Positions 1-7,677 of a DNA stretch of 64,000 nt are shown piece after piece. The notes under the pieces were generated by a model. It made no database searches. It was not told the DNA's origin and worked only from the letters and a program-made list of their open reading frames with translations. Numbering within the stretch: the first letter of the stretch is position 1; each line of letters starts with the position of its first letter. This DNA comes from Myxococcales bacterium. GTDB taxonomy: Bacteria; Myxococcota; Myxococcia; Myxococcales; Myxococcaceae. The translations under genes were made by a program, and so were the position numbers. The stretch spans positions 1 to 64,000 of the forward strand of contig JACPVI010000018.1 in the NCBI GenBank assembly GCA_016191815.1, in the 5' to 3' direction.

Positions 1-290
1 ATCGACGGGGAGGCCGCAGCTCGGCGCGGCGGCCGTGCTACCCCCCCCCATCGAGCGCCGACGCCACGCGGCCATCGTCCGGAACTCCGCAAGTCAGCGC
101 CACCAGTGCGGCGGCTACCGACAGGCCGGCGGGCAGAATTCCACCACCCTTTCCATCACCTTGCCAAGGGCCGCTGCCTCCTCGTAGGGGCTGACGCCCT
201 CCGCCGCGGCTCGCTTCACCTCCAATGGCCGGCTCGCGCATGGGCCCCCTCTTGTTGAGGTGACCATGGTATCCATACGGGGCGCGTAAG

Positions 291-1205
291 GTGTCAAGCG
301 CCAGGGTGCGCGCATGTGGCATTCCGGGGAGCGAGCTTCCACCGCAACTGGACGAGGCTCCTTCTTGGGCTTCGCCGGCCCGAGTCGCTGACGGGGAGTC
401 GACCGGCTTGCTGGTCTTCGGCGCCAGCGAGCGGGTGCTGGTCGCCAGCCGGGGGAGGATCGACCTCCTCAGTGAGGTGAGCGGAATCTACCGCTCGGAG
501 CCTTGGGTGGTGGACTTGCCCAATGGCGAGCACAGCAACAACGGGATGGCTCTCGGCGCGGACGGCTTCGTCTACTTCACCGTCGGGAGCACCTGCGACG
601 TGTGCGACGAGCGCGACCCTCGCTCCGCGACGGTGATGCGCGCCCGGAGCGACCAGAGCGCCCCGGAGCCCGAGGTGTTCGCCCGCGGCCTGCGGAACGC
701 GTACGACCTCGCCTTCACCGGCGCCGGAGAGCTGCTCGCCACCGACAACGGCCCCGAGTGCTGCGCAGGCGAGACCTCGGGCTGCACCAGGCCAGGTGCC
801 GACCGCCTGCTGCACCTCGAAGCCGGAGGCGACTACGGATGGCCGGCCGCCTACCGCGGCGGCGGACCGGCGAGGGCGCTCGCGCAGCTGCCCTTGCACT
901 CGGGTGCGACCGGGCTGACCATCGACGACGGCTTGCTCCCCTGCGCGGATCGCGGGAGCGCCTTCCTCGCGCTCTGGGGCACGCAGCACGGAAGTCAGGA
1001 GAGCGGACGCCGGGTGCTGCGCGTGCGCCTCGGCCGCGATTCCGCCGGAGGCCTTGCCGCCTCCGAGACCGAGCCCTTCCTGGGGCCGGACGGGCTCGCG
1101 CATCCGATCGACGTCGCCATCGGCCGCGACGGAGCGCTCTACATCCTCGACTTCGAGGGCAGCGTGTATCGGGTCGCGCCGACGAACGTTGTCTCGTGCC
1201 CGTAA
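291..1205 (+). CDS. Sorbosone/glucose dehydrogenase-like beta-propeller protein, N-terminus possibly lost
   Basis: 304 residues starting at GTG; a stop lies in frame 10 codons upstream (TGA at 261). The body carries repeated blade-like motifs of the PQQ-dependent sugar (sorbosone) dehydrogenase family: HSNNGMALGADGFVYFTVG, ARGLRNAYDLAF, TDNGPEC, GDYGWPAAYRGG and the terminal GRDGALYILDFEGSVYRV. Family members are usually secreted and begin with a signal peptide followed by a first propeller blade. Neither is present here, and the first 40 residues are low in recognisable motifs, so the 5' end may have been deleted or rearranged. The normal reaction would be oxidation of a sugar or sugar-like aldehyde in the periplasm. 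A copy without a signal peptide may be non-functional. The fold assignment is fairly safe, the substrate unknown. Confidence 0.6.
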   Translation: MSSARVRACGIPGSELPPQLDEAPSWASPARVADGESTGLLVFGASERVLVASRGRIDLLSEVSGIYRSEPWVVDLPNGEHSNNGMALGADGFVYFTVGSTCDVCDERDPRSATVMRARSDQSAPEPEVFARGLRNAYDLAFTGAGELLATDNGPECCAGETSGCTRPGADRLLHLEAGGDYGWPAAYRGGGPARALAQLPLHSGATGLTIDDGLLPCADRGSAFLALWGTQHGSQESGRRVLRVRLGRDSAGGLAASETEPFLGPDGLAHPIDVAIGRDGALYILDFEGSVYRVAPTNVVSCP

Positions 1206-1232
1206 TCGCCGCATGCCAGAGCGTCGAATAGG

Positions 1233-1264
1233 TTGTTTGCCGCTTCGATGGTGACTATGGTCAC
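1233..1264 (+). promoter_or_regulatory. Promoter with palindromic operator for the Phd/PIN toxin-antitoxin pair
   Basis: TTGTTT (1233-1238) and TATGGT (1256-1261) are separated by 17 bases. The inverted repeat GTGAC-TATG-GTCAC (1251-1264) covers the -10 element. A second palindrome, GACCATGGTC, spans the antitoxin start codon near 1275-1284. The predicted transcript would begin about 11 bases before the ATG, leaving no room for a normal ribosome-binding site. Autorepression by the antitoxin is the usual arrangement and is inferred here. Confidence 0.45.
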
Positions 1265-1278
1265 TTTCGTAAACGACC

Positions 1279-1560
1279 ATGGTCAAGAAGGAGAAGATCA
1301 TCCCGGCTGGCAAGTTCAAGGCCGGCTGCCTGGCGATCCTCGACGAGGTCGCGCGGACCAAGGAGCCGGTGGTGGTTACCAAGCGCGGCCAGCCAGTGGC
1401 CCGCCTGGTGCCCCTCGAGGGCCCGCCGCCGAAGGCGGAGGTAGACGTCTTCGCCCGCGCTCGCGCGGCCGCGGGCTCGTTCGAAGACCCCCAGGGCGCC
1501 CGGGACGTCTCCGCCCGGCACGACCGCTACCTCGCAGGCGCAATGCGGCGAAAGCGTTGA
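1279..1560 (+). CDS. Type II antitoxin, Phd/YefM family
   Basis: 93 residues. The N-terminal half fits the Phd/YefM fold: IPAGKFKAGCLAILDEV followed by EPVVVTKRGQPVARLVPL, the usual beta-hairpin that dimerises and binds the operator. The charged C-terminal tail (residues about 50-93) would neutralise the toxin. The stop codon overlaps the TTG start of the PIN gene (TTGA), so the two are translationally coupled. No Shine-Dalgarno sequence precedes the ATG, which fits a nearly leaderless mRNA. Antitoxin-first order and the downstream PIN domain make the assignment secure; the target and conditions of action are unknown. Confidence 0.85.
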   Translation: MVKKEKIIPAGKFKAGCLAILDEVARTKEPVVVTKRGQPVARLVPLEGPPPKAEVDVFARARAAAGSFEDPQGARDVSARHDRYLAGAMRRKR

Positions 1561-1955
1561 TCTTCGCCGACACCTCGGCGCTGTACGCGGTCCTCGTCCG
1601 CAACGACGCCGGTCATCGCAAGGCACGCGCGGGCTGGGAGGAGCACCTTTGCAAGCGAGAGCGGCTGCGAACAACCTCCTACGTGATTCACGAGACCCTC
1701 GCGCTCTTGCAGGCTCGCCTTGGGCTGGAAGCAGCTCGGAAGTGGCGCTCGGAGATAGAACCCGTTCTGGACGTGGCCTGGGTCGACCTCGAGCTGCACG
1801 CCCGAGCGCTCACGGCGCTGATCGCGGCGAGCCGTCGCAATCTGAGTTTGACCGACTGGGTGAGCTTCGAGCTGATGCGCGCGGAGGGGATCAAGACCGC
1901 CTTCACTCTCGATCGGCACTTCGAGGAGCAGGGTTTCGTGCTCTTCCCGCGGTAA
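1557..1955 (+). CDS. PIN-domain toxin (VapC-type ribonuclease)
   Basis: 132 residues from a TTG start at 1557 that shares three bases with the antitoxin stop; the reading frame is open further upstream, but that part overlaps the antitoxin. PIN acidic residues are in their expected positions: Asp5 (IFADTSALYAVL), Glu46 (VIHETLAL), Asp100 (SLTDWVSFELM) and Asp119 (TLDRHFEEQGF). PIN toxins are Mg-dependent ribonucleases that typically cut tRNA or rRNA loops. Co-expression with the adjacent Phd-type antitoxin is expected. Length is normal for the family and all four catalytic positions are kept, so the module appears intact. Confidence 0.85.
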   Translation: MIFADTSALYAVLVRNDAGHRKARAGWEEHLCKRERLRTTSYVIHETLALLQARLGLEAARKWRSEIEPVLDVAWVDLELHARALTALIAASRRNLSLTDWVSFELMRAEGIKTAFTLDRHFEEQGFVLFPR

Positions 1956-1969
1956 GACCGGAGACCCCT

Positions 1970-2509
1970 TCAGCAGTCGCAGACCTCCAGCGACACCACC
2001 CCGCCGTCGCCTGGGTAGCCGAAGGGCACCGAGTCGCACTGAGGGGATGCCACCGTCTGCCCGCCCGAGGCCTCGGCCTGGAAGCCGTACCCGTAGCAGA
2101 AGCGCGCGGTGTAACTCCCCTCTGGCGCGGAACGGATCCGATAGCACTCCACGGGCGAGCCGGAGCACCTTCCCTCACTCGGATAGGTGAGGCCGCTCCA
2201 GGTCCAGGAGCTGCTCGAGAGATGCTGGAGCTGCACCACCTTCGGCAGCGGCGCGGCGCAGGCGCTGCATCCGTCGCACTGCCCGCACGGACATCGCAGG
2301 CAGGAAGGTTGGATCCGCAGCTCGGAGGAACCGTCCAGCACCGAGAGCCAGGCCTGCCCGTCGGCGGTCTGCAAGTAGAGAGGCCGGTTGTTCGCCGACC
2401 GATAGGAAATCCGAAACGCCACCGGACCACCCAGCGCGCCGCCGTCCGGCAATAGCTCGGGCCTTTGGCTGCACGCCGCCAACCAGAGCAGCGAAAAGCC
2501 CCACCGCAT
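1970..2509 (-). CDS. Cysteine-rich lipoprotein of unknown function
   Basis: 179 residues with a short signal peptide and lipobox ending LLWLAAC, so membrane anchoring after lipidation is expected. The mature part carries a tight cysteine cluster (CLRCPCGQCDGCSACAA) and further paired cysteines, suggesting disulfides or a bound metal. I did not recognise the family. The ATG overlaps the stop of the upstream peptidase gene (TGATG), so it is probably translated from the same mRNA and may work with the peptidase in the envelope. Confidence 0.65.
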   Translation of the reverse strand: MRWGFSLLWLAACSQRPELLPDGGALGGPVAFRISYRSANNRPLYLQTADGQAWLSVLDGSSELRIQPSCLRCPCGQCDGCSACAAPLPKVVQLQHLSSSSWTWSGLTYPSEGRCSGSPVECYRIRSAPEGSYTARFCYGYGFQAEASGGQTVASPQCDSVPFGYPGDGGVVSLEVCDC

Positions 2510-4692
2510 CAGAGCGTCTCCGCGAAGTGCCTCGCCACCCGCTGGTAGAGCCGCTCGGTGGCCAGCGGCTCCGGCACCATGTGCGTGAAGTTCGAAAGCG
2601 GCAGGACCTGGTGTGGCTTCCCGGCGCGGAACAGGGCGTCGGAGAGCTTGAGGGTGTGGAAGAAGTACACGTTGTCGTCGGCAGTGCCGTGGATGACGAG
2701 CAGCGGGCGCTCGAGCTTCTCGGCGTAGGTGAGCAGCGAGCTCTTCTTGTACCCGTCCGGGTTGGACTGCGGCGTTCCCAGGTAGCGCTCGGTGTAGTGG
2801 GTGTCGTAGTCGGCCCAGTCCACCACGGGGGCGCCGGCACAGCCCGACTTGAAGACGTCCGGCCGCATGAGCACCGCCAGCGCCGCCATGTAGCCGCCGA
2901 AGGACCAGCCGAACACCCCCACCCGCGAGAGGTCCATCTCCGGCACCTCGCGGGCGAGCGCGCGCAAAGACTCCACCTGGTCCTCGAGCGGCGAGGTGAA
3001 GTCGTTCTTGATCGCCCGCTCCCAGGCGCGGCCGCGGCCCGGAGTTCCCCGCCCGTCGAACTTCACCACCAGGTAGCCCTGGTCCGCGAGCCACTGGGGA
3101 ATCAGGTGCTCCCGCATCGAGTGGAGCACCACTCGATGGCCGGGCCCTCCGTAGACTTCCAAGATGACCGGCAGCTTCGCGCCCGGCTTGAAGCTCCTCG
3201 GCCGGATGACGGCGGCAAAGACGCCCTCCTTGCCCACCCGCCGCACTTCCACCTGCGGCTCGAGCGGCGGCTCGGCCGCGACCGACGGTAGCTCCCCCAC
3301 CCGCTCCCCAGTCGCCCGGAACACCTCCGTCCTCGGCATCGCGCCAAGCGAGGCGGTGGCGACCACCAGCACCTCGCCATTCTTCGAGACCCCGGCCGCT
3401 TGGCGGGAGGGGCCATCCGTTCCGACGCGCACGCGCTCTGGAGGCCCGGCCCCCACCGTCCGGAAGAGGTGACCAGACGTCGGGTCCGGTCCTCCGGTGA
3501 AGTAGAGGGTCTTTCGCGCCTCGTCCACCCCGGAGAACTGCTCGAAGCCGGCCCCCGGCTTCACCCAGCTCCCCGCGAGCTGGCCGTCGGGCCGGCGAAG
3601 CTCCACCTCCGGGCCTCCGTTCCGCTCGGTGTACCAGAGGAACCCCGAGCCACCCTCGAACCAGTGGGGGAAGAACTGATCCAGGTTGAGCCAGGCCTCG
3701 TCGCGCTCGGTGAGCAGCGGCTTGGTGGCGCCGGTCTTCGGGTCCGCCGCGAGGAGAATCTCCTCGGTCTGCTCGCGGTTCTGCACCAGAAGACACAGCG
3801 GCCCGTTCTTCGGCCAGCGCACCGTGGCCAGGTAGGGGTGCTTCGCCGAGTCCCATTTCACCCAGGTGGTCGGCCCGCCCTGCGCCGAGACGATGCCCAA
3901 CCTCACCGCCACGTTCGGCTTCCCCGGACGCGGGTAGAAGAACTCCTCCGCACCCGACTCCGGGTGCATCGGGTCGACGACGGCGAGCTTCTCCACCGGT
4001 CGGTGATCCGCCTCCTCGTAAGCGAGGCGCTTGCCGTCCGGAGACCACCAGTACCCCGCCATCCGCCCCATCTCTTCCTGCGCGACGAACTCGGCGAGCC
4101 CGTGAGTGAGCTGTGCGGTGCCGCCCCGGGTGAGCCGCCTCTCGCGGTTCTTCGCGAGGTCCAACGCGTAGAGGTCCGTGCCCAAGACGTAGGCGAGCTG
4201 GGAGCCGTCAGGAGAGAAGCTGGGATCGATCGGCGCGCCCTCCCCCGTCCTCAGCGCCACCACCTCTCCGCTCTCCCGGGTCAAGGCGAAGAGCTTCCCG
4301 GACAGCCCCACCACCACCTTCTTCCCGTCTTCGGAGAGCCGGTAGGAGGTGATGCCCCTCGCGCTGATCCGCAACCGCTCCAGCCGCGCCCTCTCGGCGG
4401 CGGTGAGCTTCTCGGCGGCTCCCTGGAGCAGCTTGTCCGGACTGGCCAGCTCCTTCACCTTTCCGGTGGCCACCTCCAGCTCGAAGAGCGATTGAGCGGC
4501 CGAGGTGGCCTGCGCCCGGAGGAAGAGCACCGCCTTCCCGTCCGCGGTCGGCTTCGGGAGGACGGGCCGACCGGCGAGGAAGCGGCGCGTCTGGGCGTAC
4601 TGACGGAGGAAGCTGCCGTCCGCGTCCGGCGTCGGAGGCACCTCGGAGGCCTGGGAGCCGGCGAGGAGCAGGAGCGCGAGGATCGAATTCAT
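2509..4692 (-). CDS. Secreted S9 family peptidase, dipeptidyl peptidase IV type
   Basis: 727 residues with a signal peptide (cleavage likely near LLLLAGSQAS). The N-terminal two thirds is a DPP-IV-type beta-propeller, including the glutamate motif EFVAQEEMGR that binds the free N-terminus of peptide substrates. The C-terminal third is an alpha/beta hydrolase with serine in GWSFGGYMA, aspartate in HGTADDNVYFF and histidine in NFTHMV, a full catalytic triad. Such enzymes remove N-terminal dipeptides, often X-Pro, from extracellular peptides. The length is typical. Its stop codon overlaps the start of the downstream lipoprotein gene. Confidence in the family is high; the exact specificity is inferred. 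Confidence 0.92.
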   Translation of the reverse strand: MNSILALLLLAGSQASEVPPTPDADGSFLRQYAQTRRFLAGRPVLPKPTADGKAVLFLRAQATSAAQSLFELEVATGKVKELASPDKLLQGAAEKLTAAERARLERLRISARGITSYRLSEDGKKVVVGLSGKLFALTRESGEVVALRTGEGAPIDPSFSPDGSQLAYVLGTDLYALDLAKNRERRLTRGGTAQLTHGLAEFVAQEEMGRMAGYWWSPDGKRLAYEEADHRPVEKLAVVDPMHPESGAEEFFYPRPGKPNVAVRLGIVSAQGGPTTWVKWDSAKHPYLATVRWPKNGPLCLLVQNREQTEEILLAADPKTGATKPLLTERDEAWLNLDQFFPHWFEGGSGFLWYTERNGGPEVELRRPDGQLAGSWVKPGAGFEQFSGVDEARKTLYFTGGPDPTSGHLFRTVGAGPPERVRVGTDGPSRQAAGVSKNGEVLVVATASLGAMPRTEVFRATGERVGELPSVAAEPPLEPQVEVRRVGKEGVFAAVIRPRSFKPGAKLPVILEVYGGPGHRVVLHSMREHLIPQWLADQGYLVVKFDGRGTPGRGRAWERAIKNDFTSPLEDQVESLRALAREVPEMDLSRVGVFGWSFGGYMAALAVLMRPDVFKSGCAGAPVVDWADYDTHYTERYLGTPQSNPDGYKKSSLLTYAEKLERPLLVIHGTADDNVYFFHTLKLSDALFRAGKPHQVLPLSNFTHMVPEPLATERLYQRVARHFAETL

Positions 4693-4758
4693 TCCGGCTG
4701 TTTACCCGCCCTCCGAATCCGGGGACAGCGCGGAGTTTGCCGGGGTATAGGGCGGTGG

Positions 4759-6711
4759 TTACTCGTTTTGCGGCATCGCGAATAGCTTGAGTTTGACTGG
4801 CGGCAGGTTGGGGTTTTTCAGCTCCAGATCCATGGTCGCGCGGTAGATGGGCGGAAGCTCGACTGGCGTCCTTCCGAGGTAGTCGTCTCCCCGAAAGACC
4901 AGGGCCCACGGTTCGGCGTGAATCACCGCCCGGACGCTGGACTGCGAGGCCCCGGAATACCTGAGCGACACCTTGAGCCCAGACCTCTCGAACAAGAAGA
5001 GGGGGCCCGACGGCGAGAGCAAGGGCTTCCGCACGGTTGGCTCGTCCCCAACCTTGAAGTAGAGGTCGAGCGAAGGCCGGGCCTTCGGGGCCACGGCCAC
5101 CACCTTGCGGCTGGAGGAGGCCGACTTCTCCACCCGGATCGTCCTTGGCCTCTCCTTCGCCTTCTCGAGAGGAGCCTCCGCCGCCGCTCCCCCGGGGCTC
5201 TCCTGCGGCGGCTCCGCGACTTGTTTTTTGGGGGCCTCCTTTTCAGGCGGCTCAAGCGCTCCCGGAGGAACCGCGATGGCGACGGTCGGTGCCGGCTCCG
5301 GCATGGCCTCCGGCACCGGCGCCGAGAGGCCTTGCCAGACGCCAAAAGCGATCGCCCCACCCACTCCCAGGCAGGCGGCACCGACCACGACGGCCGTGCG
5401 AAGGCGACCGCGCCCGGCTGCAGGCAGAGATGGCTGGACGCCGGAGCTGCCCGCTTCCGCGGGGGTTCCGGCCGAGAGGATGCTCGCGGAGGGACTGGAC
5501 CCATCGGGCTCCGTCCCTTGCTGTTCAGCCGCCCCGTCGCGGCCCGACCGGACGTCGGTGGCGAGCTGCGGCCCGACGGCCCGAGGCTCGTCCTTCGGCC
5601 GTGGCCGGACGAAGGTGTCCGCGAGCAGTTCCGGATCAGAGCTGGCCAGCGGGTCGGTCTTCGCGGCAGGGTCCACCGGCGGAACCACCGGAGATACGGG
5701 GGCGCCGGTAGCCAGGGCCCGGCTCGGCCCGGAAGCTTCCTCTGGGCGAGGCGTCGACTGGCCCTCGGCGCCGCGGCGGAGCCACTCGCCCACCTCCGAG
5801 AACTTCTGCCCGAAGAGGTCGGCCACGAACGGGCCCAGCCGCTTGGCGGGACGGCCGAGCTGCGAGCGCACCGAGGTCAGCTCCTCGTACAGCTCGTTGC
5901 CGTCGCCGAAGCGCTCCTCGGGCCGCTTCGCCAAGAGCCGCGCGGCGATCGGATCCAGCGGCGCGAGCTGTGGGTTGCCCTGGGAGAGCGGCGGCGGCGC
6001 GTCGTTCTGGATGGCAAGCACCATCTGGACCAGATCGCCCCGCCAGAAGGGATTGGTGCCGGTGAGCATCTCGTACAGCACGATGCCCAAGGAGAAGAGA
6101 TCGCTCCGGCCGTCCACCGGGTGACCCCGGCTCTGCTCGGGCGACATGTACGCGAGCTTGCCCTTGATGGTCCCGCCCTGGGTGGCGTGCTGCTGCTCCT
6201 TGCTCTTCGCCACCCCGAAGTCGATGAGCTTCACGTCTCCCGAGACGGAGACGAGCACGTTCTGGGGAGTGACGTCGCGGTGGACGATGTGCAAGGGCGT
6301 GCCATCCACGCTGGGGGCGGTATAGGCGTACCCGAGGGCGTCGGCGACCTGGGCGGCCACCTCCACCGCCAGGGGAGGCGGGATCCGCTCGCCAATCTCC
6401 GCCAGCCGGTCGATCAGCAACCGGATGGAAGGGCCGGGGACATACTCCAGCGCCACGTAGTAGCCGTCGGCGTCCTCCCCGAGGTCGAAGATCTGCGCGA
6501 TGTTCCGGTGGGCCAGCTTGGCGACCAGCCGCGCCTCGTCGAGGAACAGCCGCACCAGCTCCCTTTCCGAGGCCGCGGTGGGCAGCATCCGCTTGAGCGC
6601 CACCACCTTGGTGAAGCCCTCGGGGCCGGAGTGCGCCGCCAGGAACACCTCGCCCATCCCGCCCGCGGCGAGACGCTTGATGAGGCGATAGCGGCCGACC
6701 TGCTGTTCCAT
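4759..6711 (-). CDS. Membrane Ser/Thr protein kinase with PEGA-like extracytoplasmic tail
   Basis: 650 residues. A complete Hanks-type kinase domain occupies about residues 7-275: glycine loop LAAGGMGEVF, Lys40 (VVALKRM), catalytic HRDVTPQN (Asp146) and metal-binding DFG (Asp164). A proline/alanine-rich linker leads to one membrane segment near residue 440 (VVVGAACLGVGGAIAFGV). Beyond it lies a charged region and a PEGA-like C-terminus (PWALVFRGDDYLGRTPVEL). It would phosphorylate cytoplasmic targets in response to something sensed outside the inner membrane. The gene 22 bases upstream on the same strand is the likely operon partner. Confidence 0.9.
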   Translation of the reverse strand: MEQQVGRYRLIKRLAAGGMGEVFLAAHSGPEGFTKVVALKRMLPTAASERELVRLFLDEARLVAKLAHRNIAQIFDLGEDADGYYVALEYVPGPSIRLLIDRLAEIGERIPPPLAVEVAAQVADALGYAYTAPSVDGTPLHIVHRDVTPQNVLVSVSGDVKLIDFGVAKSKEQQHATQGGTIKGKLAYMSPEQSRGHPVDGRSDLFSLGIVLYEMLTGTNPFWRGDLVQMVLAIQNDAPPPLSQGNPQLAPLDPIAARLLAKRPEERFGDGNELYEELTSVRSQLGRPAKRLGPFVADLFGQKFSEVGEWLRRGAEGQSTPRPEEASGPSRALATGAPVSPVVPPVDPAAKTDPLASSDPELLADTFVRPRPKDEPRAVGPQLATDVRSGRDGAAEQQGTEPDGSSPSASILSAGTPAEAGSSGVQPSLPAAGRGRLRTAVVVGAACLGVGGAIAFGVWQGLSAPVPEAMPEPAPTVAIAVPPGALEPPEKEAPKKQVAEPPQESPGGAAAEAPLEKAKERPRTIRVEKSASSSRKVVAVAPKARPSLDLYFKVGDEPTVRKPLLSPSGPLFLFERSGLKVSLRYSGASQSSVRAVIHAEPWALVFRGDDYLGRTPVELPPIYRATMDLELKNPNLPPVKLKLFAMPQNE

Positions 6712-6732
6712 TCGTGGCGTGATCGGCGAGAG

Positions 6733-7542
6733 TCAGAAGCCCCCGCTCACTCGCAACCCGACGCCCTCCGTCGAAACCGAGAACGCGAGGCCCTCCGGCT
6801 TGCCTCCGGCGAGCACCAGGTAAAGGCCAACCGCGCCGGAGGCCGCGGCGCCCGCGTAGAGAAGGTCTGCAATCAGCGCAGAGGTCTTCGCCTCCGCGCG
6901 CGCACGCTGGTACCCCGCGAGGTCTCCCTGCTCGGAAGCGACCTTCTCCCTTCCGTGCGCGGAGAGGGCTCTCACCCCCATCCACACTCCACCGCCGAGC
7001 AGCAGGCCCGCTCCGCCGAGTGCGAGGTAGCCGCCGACTGGGCGCCTCTGGCCGGCGGGGGCGCTCAGCTCGGGGGCAGGCTCCGCCACCGCGGAGGGCG
7101 TCTCCACCGTGGCGGTCGGGGGCAGCGGAGGATGCGTGGGCGGGGGCTCCAGGGAGAGAGGTTCCTTCGGGGCGCCGGTGACTTGAACTCGGAAAGGCGC
7201 CTCGGGGGAGCCGGCCCGGGCTGGCCCGTGGCCTTCCACGTCGAAGGCTTCGAGATAGTACTCGAGGGGGCTCGCGCAGGGGCCGATCTCCACCATGAAG
7301 GTGTCCCGGTACCCCGGCCGGGCCACAAGCGCGAAGCGGGCGAAACGGCTGGCACCGGTGGTGCGCACGTAGGCGGCGGGCTCGAAGATCTGCAGGCCCC
7401 CGGGAGAAGTGATTCGCGCCCGGATGGCGACCGGCTCGCCGAGGGCGCAGGACTTCGGGGGCTCGTGGTGAATCTTCGGCTCGGGCTGCGCCGCTGCCTG
7501 CGCGGCGACGAGGAGCATCGGAGCGAAAAACGCGCAGCGCAA
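6733..7542 (-). CDS. Secreted or membrane-anchored protein upstream of a kinase, family not recognised
   Basis: About 269 residues if translation begins at TTG 7542, which yields a convincing signal peptide (CAFFAPMLLVAAQAAAQ). The frame is open to an ATG at 7638, but that 32-residue extension is not signal-like. The mature part begins with an Ig-like or carbohydrate-binding-like beta region (residues about 20-130), then a proline-rich linker, a hydrophobic segment near GGYLALGGAGLLLGGGVWMG and a second near the C-terminus. The same architecture, envelope domain then linker then two hydrophobic helices, recurs in the protein at 48444-49397. It precedes the kinase gene by 21 bases and may present a signal to it. 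Confidence 0.6.
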   Translation of the reverse strand: MRCAFFAPMLLVAAQAAAQPEPKIHHEPPKSCALGEPVAIRARITSPGGLQIFEPAAYVRTTGASRFARFALVARPGYRDTFMVEIGPCASPLEYYLEAFDVEGHGPARAGSPEAPFRVQVTGAPKEPLSLEPPPTHPPLPPTATVETPSAVAEPAPELSAPAGQRRPVGGYLALGGAGLLLGGGVWMGVRALSAHGREKVASEQGDLAGYQRARAEAKTSALIADLLYAGAAASGAVGLYLVLAGGKPEGLAFSVSTEGVGLRVSGGF

Positions 7543-7639
7543 ATGAGACCCCAGCCTCGAGCTTCCGAAAACTCCTCCGACGATCGCCCATTCGCCGCCT
7601 CTGCTCAACCCGGGCGAAGAACGCGCGCCGCCGGTCACC

Positions 7640-7665
7640 TTGAACCGGTACGTGCCATGATGGCA
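7640..7665. promoter_or_regulatory. Inverted repeat between divergent genes
   Basis: TGCCAT-G-ATGGCA (7653-7665) is a perfect 13-base palindrome between the minus-strand gene ending at 6733 and the lipoprotein starting at 7678. It sits just downstream of TTGAAC (7640-7645), a plausible -35 element for the plus-strand gene, though no good -10 follows. A shared operator is possible. Confidence 0.3.
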
Positions 7666-7677
7666 TGAACTCTAGCC

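Noticed and set aside
1-290. Two overlapping minus-strand frames and a run of nine C at 41-49
   Set aside because: Neither frame has a recognisable domain or ribosome-binding site; I see nothing supportable in this stretch.
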